From: Papio anubis
Taxonomy: Eukaryota > Chordata > Mammalia > Primates > Cercopithecidae
Direction: 5' to 3'
Assembly (NCBI RefSeq): GCF_008728515.1
Contig: NC_044976.1
Location: forward strand, 32,201,376-32,265,375
DNA: 64,000 nucleotides
The notes under the pieces are model-generated. The model did no database searches, had not been told where the DNA came from, and saw only the letters and a list, made by a program, of their open reading frames with translations. Of the stretch, positions 1 to 10,994 are shown piece after piece; the stretch's first letter is position 1, and each line of letters opens with the position of its first letter. Position numbers and translations under genes: made by a program.

Positions 1-126
1 TTCCAGATCTTCTCTTTAACTATTCTTTGTGTCCTAGTTACTTGTCTCATTAATTTCTCCCAAATACCTACTTAGTTTTGGGTCTTGTGCTAGAGATACA
101 ATCCATGACCCTCAAAAACATCTTGT

Positions 127-413
127 GGGCAGGCACAGTGGCTCATGCCTGTAATCCCAGCATTTTGGGAGGCCGAGATGGAAAGATCATTTGAGCCCGG
201 GAGTTCGAGACCAGCCTGAGCAACATAGCAAAACACCATCTCTACAGAAATTTAGCCGAGTGTAGTGGTGCTCACCTATAGTTCCAGCTACTCAGTAGGC
301 TGAGGCAGGAGGATTACTTAAATCCAGGAGGTCGAGGTTACAGTGAGCCATGATCACACCATAGCACTCCAGCCTGGGCGACAGAGTAAGGCCTTATCTC
401 AATAAAACAAAAC
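127..413 (+). mobile_element. Alu SINE (AluJ/S-type)
   Basis: Both Alu arms are visible, with the pol III box-B-like stretch in the left arm, the middle A-rich linker and an A-rich tail made of AAAAC units. An 11-bp near-perfect direct repeat flanks it (115-125 and 414-424, one mismatch), which is the target-site duplication. Divergence is moderate, so an older J or S subfamily is likely. Inert as a gene. Confidence 0.95.
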
Positions 414-689
414 AAAACACCTTGCTACTGATCAATGCTTTATTACATGAATTTCCTTCTTCTGAATGCATCCATCCCCCAAGATCCAGAGTCTATATTT
501 CGATTAATAGAGCCATGTGACATTTGATTCATGTTATGTTCATAGCCAACTGACACCCACACGTAGCTTTCACACAAGTCAGCACTTCACTGATGTTGGT
601 TTGAGTTTTAGTTTACTCTGATTTTGTTTTTTCCCCCATTTGCTATTTATCACACAAACAACACTAGAGTAGCCATAAAGAAGAACTTA

Positions 690-1390
690 AAAAAAATTCA
701 CTCACATCTCACTGCCCGCCCATGTCAATTGTTTCTCTTTTTATTTCCATCCAGTCCCTGTTCATATAAGACCTACTTTACATGTTTGTAATAAATATGA
801 AGAATCAATTTTGCATTCTGTTTTTTTCCTGGAAAATAATATCATAAACATCTTTCTGTATTGCCAAATAATGCTATTATACTTTTAAATGGCTGCATAA
901 ATCTATTAGGTAGATCTACCATAATTTGCCTGGCCATGCCCCTATTGTTGGACATTTTTACAGTTTCCAATTTTTCATCATTATAAATAATGCTGAAATC
1001 AACACTTTGATGCATATAACTTTCTTCTTCTGTTGAATTATTTCCTTAGGATATATTCCCAGGAGGGGAATTACTGGGTCAAATGACATGAGCATTTTAT
1101 GACTCTTGATACACATTGTCAAGCTGGATTCCCAAAGGACTAATTTACATCAGCACCAGCCATGTGTCAGTGCGTCTGTGTCTCTGCCCCGACTCCAGCA
1201 CTGTATCATACCCACCGAAGTTCTTCAGCCTAACTGAATAGGGATAAAGTGCCATTTCATTGTCTTAATTGACATTACATTGATAACTCTCAGGACCAGG
1301 TAGTGCTGCTGTGTATTTATTTGCTCCTCTATTTCCTCTGGTGTGAACTCCTTGATACCTTTTTTACCACTTTGTATGGGTTCATGATAC
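690..1390 (-). mobile_element. L1M-type LINE-1, 3' fragment
   Basis: Read on the minus strand this is the end of L1 ORF2 followed by 3' UTR. The stretch near 1050-1085 is the reverse complement of the conserved segment that encodes the Phe-Asp-Pro region near the ORF2 C terminus. Highly decayed, with no open frame of use. An old mammalian L1 (L1ME/L1MC class) fits best; the exact subfamily is not certain. Confidence 0.75.
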
Positions 1391-1639
1391 AATGCAGAGG
1401 TTAACCCTTTGCTGCCACATGTGGTAGAATATTATTCAAGTCAGTTGTTTCTCTTCCTATTTTACATGATTTTTACTGTGCAGAACTTTTACATTTGAAT
1501 ATGGTCTGATCACTAATCTTTTCCTTTTGTTAGATTCTTTAAAGTACAAAGCTTGACACTGCTCCCTATTATAGTGGAATATTTAATTTGGATCCAATAG
1601 TTGCAACTATGTGAAATTATTTTATTCCTTTTTGTAGGC

Positions 1640-1880
1640 TGAAGTCAAATTGTCTGGGTTCAAACCCACACTTTACCTCTTACTAGCTGTGTGACCTCAA
1701 GCAAGTTACTTTCAGTGAAACCTTTCAGTGCCTCATCTGTAAAATGGAGATAATAATAGTGCCTACCTCAAAGGACTGCTTAAGAATTAAATGTTAAAAT
1801 GTAAGGCACTTAGAAGAGTGCCTGGCACCTGGTAAGAGCCCCAGCAAGCTTTCATTATCATCCTGACAATCATCATCACC
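1640..1880 (+). mobile_element. MIR SINE
   Basis: A near full-length MIR: the tRNA-derived head, then the conserved core (tag-ctgtgtgacct, 'cctcatctgtaaaatgg', 'agtgcctggca') in the correct order. Old, shared by placental mammals. Not transcribed as a gene as far as the sequence shows. Confidence 0.9.
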
Positions 1881-2289
1881 CAAAGCATTTGCTATGTCTC
1901 CCTGCCCTGACTCCTCTGCATAATTTTTAAGTATGATCTCTAGGGCTCTATCCACATCACTCACGACCCTAGCACTTGAACATTCCTCTATTCAGCAGGA
2001 CTCTTCAGGTGAGCTTGTTCAATCAGTTACAGTCACATCATGAATGTCAGCAGAACAGACAGAAATATCACAAACATTCTGTGTAAGCAATTGTGAAGGC
2101 TAAGCTGCTCCATGTAGAGGGCATTCCTTCTGTTCCAGCAGTGTAAATGTCCATCCATAAAGGCAATGTGGGGAGTGAGCCCTGGGCTTGGTCTCCCCTT
2201 GTCCTGGCACCATCCTCAGTGCTGGTGAAGGTTCAAGAAACATTCTATGCTGGACAGTGGTCCCTGTTTCGCCTCCTGTGACTGGTTTC
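1881..2289. other. No supported feature
   Basis: Repeat-poor sequence with short chance frames only. I see no splice-bounded exon, promoter motif or RNA gene here. Confidence 0.5.
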
Positions 2290-2546
2290 CTTCCCCCCAG
2301 TCTGCCCCTGCCCTCCCCAATATCTCTAAAGCATAAATCTCACTGTGCCACTTACCTGCCTAAGGCCCTTCAGCGATTGTCCCCTTCTTGTGAGTAAAGC
2401 CCAAACTCCTTCCCGTGGCCTCCTAGGTCCTGTGTGAGCTGTTCCCTGTCCCTCAAGCCAGTTCAGCTCCTGCCACTCCCCTGCCCTCATACTCTACAAC
2501 TGCCCTTCTTGCAGTTGCTCAAATGCCTCTGCTCTTTCTTCTGGTC
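2290..2546 (+). mobile_element. L2 LINE fragment
   Basis: Matches the L2 3' coding-end pattern: the 'cactgtgccac...taaggcccttcagc' region, the 'gtaaagcccaaactcc' stretch and the following 'gccactcccctgccc' block in order. Strongly decayed. It abuts an L2 in the opposite orientation. Confidence 0.75.
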
Positions 2547-2850
2547 TTTGATTCCATTCATTCACCAAATATTTACTGAGTACTTAACATATGACAGGAC
2601 CTGTCCTAGGAGCTGAGGAATCAGCAGAGAACAATAGCAATGCAAAACAATACAAAGCCCCTGACCCCAGGAAGCTCACATTCTGGCAGAGGAGGACAAT
2701 GAGCAAACAAACAATCATAGCATATGTCAGGAGGTGATAGGGAGTGATGGGTAACAGGGTCTGTGTTACACCGTGTGGTCAGAAAAGGCCTCTCAATAAG
2801 AAGACACACGAGCACAGAGCTGAATGGAGCCAGGGAGAGGGCTTTGGGGC
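2547..2850 (-). mobile_element. L2 LINE, 3' end
   Basis: Begins with the reverse complement of the L2 terminus (ttcattca-ccaaatatttactgag), then the reverse of the 'cctggcacatag' region and upstream L2 sequence to the 'gaaaaggcctctc' block. It is back-to-back with the L2 at 2290-2546, so two independent copies are likely. Confidence 0.8.
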
Positions 2851-3264
2851 CACCAGACACAGGCAAGGGGAACAGAATGCATGGAGACCCTGAGGCTCAA
2901 ATGTGCTTCCCTTGCCCTAACCCTCCAATTCCCAAGACTAGCTCCTGGTCAAGTAATTCATTACCAAGCCCAGTCTGTTTTACTCCGCAAATACAGCTGG
3001 ATAAAGGTCTTGAGGGAAAACAGGAAGCAGAGAGCTGGAAGGAAGGATGACACAGCTGGGAAGCAAAGCCACTGTCCATGAGACGGGTCTCAGGCAGCAA
3101 CAATGCCCTGAGCAAGGCCAGGGCTGGGGACCACAGGCCCAGGGAGATGCCCCGGCACCATGCTGCTGGCCCACCCAACTCTCCCAGGCCCCTCCTTCTG
3201 TGGGGTAGGGATAGGCGAGTGGGGCAGGCCTGGAGAACTGTGCTGGGCTTATTTTCAGAGGGAA
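2851..3264. other. No supported feature
   Basis: Moderately GC-rich sequence. Several overlapping frames on both strands (up to 95 codons) are open only because stops are rare in this composition. None shows a domain or a plausible start context. Confidence 0.5.
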
Positions 3265-3440
3265 CATAGTGGAGAGAGTGTGGGCTTTGGAACCAGACTG
3301 ATTTTTAAACTGTGCATGACCCTTAGGTCCTGGTTCACCTCAGGCAAGGTAACTCACCTCTCTAGGCCTCAACTTCCTTATCTGTAAAATGGGGATCCTA
3401 AGGCCTTGCTCATGAGGTGGTGATGTGTCACTTGTCTATA
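3265..3440 (+). mobile_element. MIR SINE
   Basis: MIR core is visible: 'gtgtgggctttggaaccagac', then 'cttccttatctgtaaaatgggg'. The 3' part is lost. Ancient and inert. Confidence 0.85.
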
Positions 3441-4749
3441 AAGGTCCTCTTGCATCGCTGAGCAGGTCGAAGGTGCTCGACAAGTGTCAGTTCCTTTGTT
3501 TTCTTCATCTCATAGGCCCTGAGCTATGGACCCTGCAGCTTGTATGAGGATAAAGGACTATGAAACAACTCCTATCATGCAATGGCATCCACAGGGGAAA
3601 GACAGGGATGCCATCTGTCCACCGCCAAATCTCCGAATCGGAATCTCCTACCTAATGCGGTAACTACTTTTCTCTCCTGCTGTTAAAATGAAATGTCAGT
3701 GGGTTCAACTCTCAATTATTCACATTAATGAAGGAAAAGGTAGAAAGAATAATCCCAAACACTGGTTAATCACTCGCGAGTTATTCATTAATGGCAAGAA
3801 GTGGGACTGTAGTATCCAATTTGACACTTCTGTTTGGAAGCGTTCTCTCCCCACTGATGCTGGGCTCATGGGTTGGGAAGTAAGTCACCCCAAGGAAGAG
3901 GTGGCAGAAAGGCATGTACCCCCTAAACCTCTAGGGCTAGGGTCAGTGGAAGAAGCTCCAATAGGGTCACCTGACCCAAGGGCACAGGAAGGAGACAGAT
4001 ATACATGTCCAGCTACAGTCCCTATCAGAGCAACGGTTAAAGGACAGCCCTCTCCCCTTCTATCCACACAGGAGAAATCACATCCAGGTCCACACTCAGT
4101 GGTTCTTCGGTACCAAGGGGTCCATCCTAGGAGGGGCTGGGAATGGGCTGCCAGTGGTCCTGAGATAGCCATGTCTGGGGGTCTCTGGGCCCTCCTGCGT
4201 TGAGCACGGTTATGGGAGGCAGGGTCAAGCTTGGGGCACCCTGCTGCTTCCCATGAAAAGGGCATTTATCAGCTAAAGACCTGTGCTAATAAGTGTTAAA
4301 TAGAGTTCAATGCAGAAAATTGAGAAGTAATGAGACTTGGAGCCGAGAGAATAAATTAACAGGTGATCACATGGTTAAGAGCCTCCACCTGAATGCAGAA
4401 AAGGAGGCGTCCTGACCATCAGAGAGCTCTGGGTCAGAGAAGAGGTCAGAATGCTAAGTACATCTCAACTGAGGCTAAGGGGTGGTTAGGAGCAATTAAG
4501 CAGTTACCATATTTCATCGGTTCTAGGGTGCAAGCTTTTCCATATTTTAATATCTCTGAAATTGGGATGTGTCTTATAGTCAATGACATGTCACACTTTA
4601 ATTGGCAGCGTTTTTTTCTTTCTTAATGGTACATCAACTAAAGCTGGATCTTACGACTGGGGGCATCTTAGAGTCGATGAAATATGGTATCAGACGCCTT
4701 GAGCCTAAATCTCTTTCCTTGTCTGGGCCTTTCATATGGGGCAAGACAA
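3441..4749. other. Repeat-poor DNA with a 171-codon open frame of doubtful meaning
   Basis: No repeat is recognised over 1.3 kb. A plus-strand frame (3688-4203, 171 codons) overlaps a 126-codon minus-strand frame (3885-4265). The plus-strand product is low in recognisable features: no signal peptide, no membrane segment, no domain I know, and a run of Pro/Gly-rich sequence in its second half. Both frames being open at once suggests a local lack of stop codons rather than coding selection. I treat it as chance. Confidence 0.4.
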
Positions 4750-4840
4750 TCATTTATCCATTCACTTGTTTAATCGATATTTGTTGAGCACCTACTATGT
4801 GTCTGACCCTGGGCTAGGCACAACTGTGAAGAGCGATCGT
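4750..4840 (-). mobile_element. L2 LINE, 3' terminal fragment
   Basis: Reverse complement of the L2 terminus: 'ttgttgagcacctactatgtg' type sequence at 4780-4802 followed by the 'ctgggctaggcac' block. Only about 90 bp remain before a MIR begins. Confidence 0.7.
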
Positions 4841-4844
4841 AATA

Positions 4845-5080
4845 GCTTACACGTCCACTTACTGTTTATTCTATGCCAGGCATTATTAGGAGCACTTGAT
4901 GTGTTGTCCCATTTCTTCCCGACAACAATCCCACGGAGTAGTGTTTATTATTCTTATTGTCCTCCTATGATGAGAGGTCAGAGGAGGTTAAGTGACTTGC
5001 TTAAAGTCACACATGCTGGCTACTACCTGGACGAATTGGGAGTCGTCTTCCTTCAGACCCTGAGCTCTGACTTCAGTGCT
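4845..5080 (-). mobile_element. MIR SINE
   Basis: Reverse-complement MIR: 'tatgccaggcattattaggagc', then 'agaggaggttaagtgacttgc' and 'aaagtcacacatgctgg'. Nearly full core length, old divergence. Confidence 0.85.
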
Positions 5081-5089
5081 CCATTGAGT

Positions 5090-5431
5090 GTTCTTCCTAC
5101 CCAGAAGCACACACAAGAGTAGAGAAGGTAAACAAGGAACAGGAAATACACGAGTGATGCATGTGATAGAAGGAGAAGTGCAGGGAGCCGAGAGATAATA
5201 GAATAGGGCTGTTGTGCACAGAGGCAGCCTCTTGGATTTAGTTTAGGCAGAGGACAGAAGGGAAGAATTGGGTGGTAGTGGTGAGGTGGTTCAGGAGAGG
5301 GGACTCAGTGTGTTTGAAAGATAAGTGGGAAGACAGAGTATGGTGCATCTGAGAACTGGAAGGGGGTGGAAGTAGGCCTGATGCTGGAGGTTTTGAGGGC
5401 CAGGCAAGGAGTCTGTACTCCATCATGGAAG
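5090..5431 (-). mobile_element. L2 LINE fragment, decayed
   Basis: Purine-rich sequence with the order of motifs expected for antisense L2 body, ending in a 'gagggccaggcaaggagt...ggaagcaatt' block equivalent to the L2 region that precedes its coding end. Similarity is low, so this call is tentative. Confidence 0.5.
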
Positions 5432-5444
5432 CAATTAAATGGTT

Positions 5445-5783
5445 GGGGTTTTTTGTTTGTTTGTTTGTTTGGTTGGTTGGTTGGTTTGGTTTGTTTGTTT
5501 GAGACAGAATCTTGTTCTGTTGCCCAGGCTGGAGTGCAGCGGCGCAATCACAGCTCACTCTGGCCTCAACCCCCTGGACTCTAGTGATCCTCCTGCCTCA
5601 GCCTCCTGAGCAGGTAGGGCTACGAGTGCATGCCACCATGCCTAGCTAATTTTCTTTTTAATATTTTGTAGAGATGGAGTCTTGCTATGTTGCCCAGGCT
5701 GGTCTCAAACTACTGTCCTCAAATGATCCTCTGGCCTTGGCCTCTCAAAGTGCTAGGATTACAGGTGTAAGCCACCATACTCG
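5445..5783 (-). mobile_element. Alu SINE (AluJ-type) with expanded TTTG tail
   Basis: Minus-strand Alu with both arms. Its A-tail has become a (TTTG/GGTT) microsatellite at 5445-5502. The left target-site copy is at 5432-5444 and the right copy at 5813-5825 (12 of 13 bases match). About 30 bp of non-Alu sequence lie between the Alu head and the right target copy, which is unusual and is discussed as a finding. Confidence 0.93.
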
Positions 5784-5799
5784 AAAGATTTAAAGGGCT

Positions 5800-5826
5800 A
5801 AACCCTTTAACCCAATTAAAGGGTTT
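5800..5826. repeat. Perfect 11-bp inverted repeat at Alu 5' junction
   Basis: Arms at 5800-5810 and 5816-5826 are exact reverse complements around a 5-bp loop. The right arm is part of the Alu's right target-site copy, so the left arm is an inverted copy of target-site sequence. Confidence 0.85.
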
Positions 5827-6319
5827 CAAGTGAAAGCTCTCTGAGATCTTTGCTCCCAAGCATCCAATGAATCTCTGAATCTTTTGTCGGATAGTGAATG
5901 ACCACAGACTCCCAAGAGGAGGGTTCTGGAGAAAAGCTGAAGAACCTTCAAGTTGTTCAAGTTGAGTACTGCAAAAGTATGCCCAGGCAGAGGGGTGATG
6001 AGGATTAAAACCCAGCCTATATGCCATCCACTGCACTGTATGCTCACAGGATAGTGTCTTCTCAGAGTAGCCACTTGTGTTAATTCGCACAAAAGCCCTA
6101 TATAGACCAGCAGGGATCCAGGTCAGGAGATGCAAGCAATAGCTACCATTGCAGCGCTCCTACTGTGTGGCAGGCTCTGGACTGAGGTATCATGGTAGCA
6201 GAGAAAACAAAAAAAATAAGTGATCATTCTTGCCCTTGGAGACCCACAAGATTTGACCAAAGGTTTTGTCAGGGGAATGAATTTTTTTTTACCCCCATAA
6301 AACCCACCATGTCTTGTTG
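5827..6319. other. Mostly unassigned; weak L2/MIR trace
   Basis: No gene seen. A short stretch near 6140-6190 has the 'cctactgtgtggcaggctctg' pattern of an antisense MIR or L2 end, too short to classify firmly. The rest is unassigned. Confidence 0.4.
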
Positions 6320-6515
6320 TATTAGCTTCCTTTTACTGAGTGCCTACTATGTGCCAAATGTCACCCTAGGTTCTTTCTAGACCTTGTCACTCATGCTCAC
6401 AGTCCTCTTGAAATGGAGAGAAAATTTAGGAGGAGTCTGAGAGATTGTAGTTCCTTATCTAAGGGCATACAGTGGGGATGTGGCAGAGCTCAAACTTGAT
6501 CCCCAGAGACCTAAC
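6320..6515 (-). mobile_element. MIR SINE
   Basis: Antisense MIR pattern: 'actgagtgcctactatgtgcc', then the core and 'gtggcagagctcaaac'. Strongly diverged in the middle. Confidence 0.75.
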
Positions 6516-6544
6516 CGGGCATGAGGGCAATTTTCTCCATGTTG

Positions 6545-6770
6545 TAGAGGAATTAGTTGTTACTGAATAGCAACTCTGTGCCAGGCACTTTTCATGCACC
6601 GACTCCTTTAATCCTCATTATAACCTATTAAAGTGGGCATTATAGTTTCTGTTTTGCAAAAAAATCATTTCAGGGAGGATGGGAGACTTGCCCAAGGTCT
6701 CACAGCCAGCCTGAGGGAAAGCCAGGGTTTGGATCCACATCTCCTGTCTCCTGGGCTTATGCCCTTACTT
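6545..6770 (-). mobile_element. MIR SINE
   Basis: Second antisense MIR in a row: 'tctgtgccaggcacttttcatg', 'tttaatcctcattataacc', then 'ttgcccaaggtctcacagcc'. Well preserved across the core. Confidence 0.88.
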
Positions 6771-6774
6771 CTCT

Positions 6775-6925
6775 CCCAACATTTTTAGGTTTTAGAGAGC
6801 TCTTTGAATGTAGGGGCCACTTCTTATTCATTCTTGTATCCTCAAAGACTACTTTGGGACTGATAATATAGCAGGCATTCAGTAAATATTTGTTGAATGA
6901 ATGAATGAAGAATGAATGAATGGGG
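6775..6925 (+). mobile_element. L2 LINE, 3' end
   Basis: Classical L2 terminus: 'gcaggcattcagtaaatatttg' followed by several GAAT units that form the L2 3' tail (6893-6921). Orientation is opposite to the MIR beside it. Confidence 0.85.
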
Positions 6926-8029
6926 ACAGAGAAGTGAAGCAAAGGTACACTGTATCTGCAAGCAGGCAGCTGCCTGAGAAAGCTCCTTCCTCCTCATCAC
7001 TGTTTCTTCTGACACCCTGACAGGAAGAGGGTCAGGGCACTAGAGTTTGGCATAATATCATCTTAAAGCTATGTTAATACTCTTCCCCAAAGGGGTAAAA
7101 TATTACTATGCATGATGAACTATTTGTGGGATTATTGAGGACGTGATATGAAAATCATCCTGATTCTCCACTTATTGAGAAGTGCTGCCCAATTTGTCTC
7201 AAATGTCACATCTCTATGTATTAATTTGCTACTCCACAGTACTGATTAAAATGAATGTTCTCCAACTCCCAAGGCAGAGCCATCGGAAATGGAACAGGTT
7301 CACTCAGGAAGCACACACCATCCCTCCTGAGTGGAGGAAATGGACATCTATCACCTCCGTCCCTGAAGGAGGCATTGGCCTGCTGTTCTGCTGTTCTGGC
7401 CTGGAGTGGCTTAAATGTTGCAAATTGCATATTCAGCGTATGTCTATCTATATATCTATGTGATCAAATGGCTTCCATTAGCCCAATTTTGAGATGTCTG
7501 CATAATGTCCCAGAATTGGGGAACTCTTTTGGAATGAGGAAATTGTCTGACAGGCTGAGGCCGAAAGAGAGAATCAGCAGGTCTAATTACAGGAAAAAAT
7601 AAAACCAGGAAAGGTACATTTCTCCCATGCACTTGGTTCCAATTCCATCTCTGGACCCCAATTTATCTGTGTGCACAGTGGCATGATCACATCCAACCCT
7701 ACTGCCACCTCTAAACATCACAGAAGCACATTTTGTTCTGAAGCTTGCTCCTAACCTGCTTCTCCTGGTACAGCAAAACAGGCAGCTCCGGCTCCATCTG
7801 TCCATTCCTCACAGATGAGTCTGTCTGACCCTGTTGCAACATGCTGTGGTCCTTATGCAGAGATGATATTACTGATCTTCCATTGGTAGCAAAAGCATAC
7901 CAGGGTTTTTGGGTTTTTTTCCCCAGAAGTGACACTAAGTGGAGCATTTCTTCTTTCCCCCTGCTCCCCTTTGGGAGGGGAGATAGACTAGGGAGAGAGC
8001 ACAAATTGTGACAATGAAAATGAAGCTTG
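6926..8029. other. No supported feature
   Basis: About 1.1 kb with no repeat I recognise. Frames up to 115 codons occur on both strands and overlap one another, which argues against coding. Confidence 0.45.
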
Positions 8030-8090
8030 GATGAAAGTCGAGGACTGCACACAATAGGTGCCCAATAAATATTAGCTCAATGAATGAAGA
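8030..8090 (+). mobile_element. L2 LINE, 3' terminal scrap
   Basis: 'acacaataggtgcccaataaat' followed by AATGAATG is the L2 3' terminus. Only about 60 bp remain. Confidence 0.65.
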
Positions 8091-8674
8091 AATCTCTACC
8101 ATCAACTTAATGTGTGAGGTCAACCTCCCCGGGCTCAGTTTTTTTAGGTGAACCAGGGGATCAGGGGTGGCCACAGGGCATCTGTGAACTCCCTGTGAAT
8201 CTTATGGAAAAGAGTCGTATTTGTGTGAGTATGTGTACATGTACGTGTGTGTCAAATCCATGACCTCAAAAGCCTAGGGCCCACTTGACTTGTTACTAGG
8301 ACCCTTAGCTCTAAAGCCAACATCTCTGATACAAAGAGAAGAGGCCATGAACAGACTAAGTTCCTGGCTTGGCCTCATTAACTCCCATCCACCAGGGGAC
8401 AAAGCCTGAGACTTCATCCCTATCCAATGGACACAGGCTCAAGCAGTGCTGGAGGCTCATGAATGTGAAGAACATTCTGCTTCTTCCCTCCAAAAGCCAC
8501 GGTCTAGCTGTAAAACTAGACACACCACGAACGGCTGGATTAAGAATTCTATGCAAACTCTGGAGCCAGGGTACTGGGGTGGGGCTGGGATTGTGAGCTA
8601 TGAAGTTGACATATTCCTTCCATCCCTGAAATAATCCCAGTCAACTAAGGTTAGGATGAGAGTGACTTAATTAA
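8091..8674. other. No supported feature
   Basis: Unassigned sequence with a short, imperfect TG-rich run near 8222-8252. No gene or repeat could be supported. Confidence 0.45.
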
Positions 8675-8945
8675 TTAGCTGACATTTATCAAGCGCTGAC
8701 AATTTGCCAGGTCCCATACTGAGCACATCTTGTGACTTGTGCATTCTCTTCCTTAATCCTCACAACAGCTCTATGAAGTTAAGTATTATTCTTATCCTGA
8801 TTTTACAGGCACAGAGGCTGGAGCTCAATGAAATGACGTAACTTGCCCAAGGTCACCCAGCAAGTGAATGGCAAGATAGGATTTGATTCCAGGTGTCTGA
8901 ATTCAGAACCTGAGATCTTAATTCTTGTACTATGCCACCTCTCCC
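8675..8945 (-). mobile_element. MIR SINE, near full length
   Basis: Antisense MIR with nearly every landmark: 'tgacaatttgccaggtcccat', 'ccttaatcctcacaacagctc', 'tgcccaaggtcacccagcaag' and the terminal 'tatgccacctctcc'. One of the best-preserved MIRs in the window. Confidence 0.92.
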
Positions 8946-9594
8946 CTTATGGTTACCAAGGAGTCCACAAAAATAATAGAAAATAAGGGTACGTCATCTT
9001 TCTAAGATTCTTTATAGAGATAATTAGTGGAACAGAAGAGGTATGATTTTTAAGGAAGCCTATAGTTTGATAATGAGATGCCCAGATCACAGTTAGACTT
9101 AGCTAAACAAAGAAATACCTGTTTTGAGAGCCAGAGTATTAAGTAGATCTAATAGACTGAGACCTAACACTCAGAGACAGGCTCTCCTTCACAAAAGTGT
9201 CAGAGTGCACAAGATCCATGCTGCTAAAATGCAGAGGCGCGACAAGGATTAAGCACCAAATACCTGCAGAGACTCTTCCCAAATTGGCATTTCTGATCTG
9301 CCCATCATGCTCGCTTACCTGGTGATCAGTCTGGAATAGTCAGAAACAATCCCATGCAAGAGTCGGGAGCTGTGTGTGAGGAAGGTGGGAAGTCTGGGGC
9401 TAGGGTGAGAAAAAATGTCCAAATGGCAGGAAGACTGGAAACATCAGATAGACACACACTGGAGGTAAAGTGGGGAAGATGCAGGCTTCTGTGAACTCAG
9501 ACAGAGTGACACATGGCGAGCATCAGACAGCCAAAGACAGAAAGGGAGTCACAGAAACCAAGACCAACACAACTAGGTTCCAGGAAGACTTAAA
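8946..9594. other. No supported feature
   Basis: Unassigned, slightly purine-rich sequence without recognised repeats or coding features. Confidence 0.45.
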
Positions 9595-9607
9595 AATAAA
9601 CAGTAAA

Positions 9608-9906
9608 GGCCGGGCACGGCGGCTCACGCCTGAATCCCAGCACTTTGGGAGGCTGAGGCGGGCGGATCATGAGGTCAGGAGATCGAGACCATCCTGGCTA
9701 ACACAGTGAAACCCCATCTCTACTAAAAATATGAAAAATTAGCCAGCTGTGGTGGTGGGCTCCTGTGGTCCCAGCTGCTCAGGAGGCTGAGGCAGGAGAA
9801 TGGCGTGAACCCGGGAGGCGGAGCTTGCAGTGAGCCGAGATCACACCACTGCACTCTAGCCTGGGCAACAGAGCGAGACTCGGTCTCAAAATTAAATAAA
9901 TAAACA
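9608..9906 (+). mobile_element. AluY SINE with perfect target-site duplication
   Basis: Low-divergence Alu with diagnostic AluY/AluS wording in both arms ('gaggtcaggagatcgagacc', 'gaatggcgtgaacccggg'). A perfect 13-bp target-site duplication flanks it (9595-9607 and 9907-9919), and the A tail carries AAAT units. AluY activity is limited to Old World monkeys and apes, which helps place the organism. Confidence 0.95.
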
Positions 9907-9929
9907 AATAAACAGTAAAATAAAACGAA

Positions 9930-10900
9930 AAGAATAAGGTGAGCCTTTAAATGAACATTTATCTAATCTTCACACAGAAAAAGCCTTTCCAAGCATGGCA
10001 CCAAAAGTAGAGAGCATAAAAGAAAAATTAAAAAATTAAAATGTAAAATGAGTGGCATAAAAATGAAAACTGATGCACCTCAAAAGGAAACCCATCACAT
10101 TAATATCCTTAATATGCAAAAAGCACTTACAAAGAAGATAAGAAAAATTCTAACACCCCCATGGAAGAGTAGGCAGAGACCAAGAGAGAGGATTTATACA
10201 ATTATCAATACATGGCCAGTAAGTGATGACAGGTGCTTCACCTTACCTATAATCAAAGAGATGCAAATTATCACAACAAACAGGATGTCATTTTCTACCC
10301 TTTTTAATCCATGACACTGACTTAAAACTCACCAACATGTAACCCTGGCAAGGTGGGAGGAATGGGCTCAGGCCTGCTTGTGAACTGTTGGTAGAAGTAT
10401 ATGTTCATATAACCTTTCTGAAGACACGATGGAATTATGTATAAAATGGAAAATCTACATACTCTTTGACCCAGCAATTGCACTTCCAAGAATTTATTCT
10501 AAGAAGATAATTAGATGAGGGCTTAAATTGTATGTACAAGGATGTTCTTCACCTAAATATCCACAGAAGATGACTGGTTAGATAACTATGGTATATGCAA
10601 ACCACAATGGCTCCCTCAGTGATGTTCATTAGAAAGACAAATCAGGGCTACTTTTATTAACACAGAAAAACGTTGGCCTCATTAACCAGATTATAGAATT
10701 GCACAGATAGCATAATCCCAAGTGCCCACGGATCCACACCTGTGTGCCTATGTGTGTGTGCAGAGAGATGTCTAAATGTATATTCATTGGAATGGCAGAA
10801 CTGAGGCTAGACCTGGGCAGACAGCCCTACCTGGGCAGAGCAGGACATGGGCAGCCCTGGGAGTCAGCAGGAGGAGGAGGAGGAGGTGAGTGGGGTGAGG
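9930..10900 (+). mobile_element. L1M-type LINE-1, ORF2 end and 3' UTR
   Basis: Sense-strand old L1. The 10205-10300 stretch encodes the segment that precedes the ORF2 cysteine motif ('atcaaagagatgcaaat'), and 10455-10510 is the 'ctctttgacccagcaattgca' landmark. Then comes a long degenerate 3' UTR. No intact frame. The upstream limit next to AluY and the 3' limit near the GGA run are approximate. Confidence 0.75.
10862..10890 (+). repeat. (GGA)n short microsatellite
   Basis: About seven GGA units in a row inside L1-derived 3' UTR sequence. Confidence 0.7.
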
Positions 10901-10939
10901 GCTCCTGGGGCCTATTTTCAGACTCCATGCTGAAAATGG

Positions 10940-10994
10940 GATTGTCAGATCTAGCAACTGAAAATGCAGGATGCTCAGTTATATTTAAATTTCA
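10940..10994. repeat. Left arm of an old stem-forming repeat
   Basis: This stretch is an imperfect inverted copy of 11350-11405: the 'cagttatatttaaatttca' segment pairs with 'aaattcaaattaactg'. The family has a palindromic layout that I recognise as a common old mammalian repeat but cannot name. An Alu has landed close to its centre. Confidence 0.55.

Noticed and set aside
8222..8260. TG-rich run as a Z-DNA-forming microsatellite
   Set aside because: Too short and interrupted by other bases.
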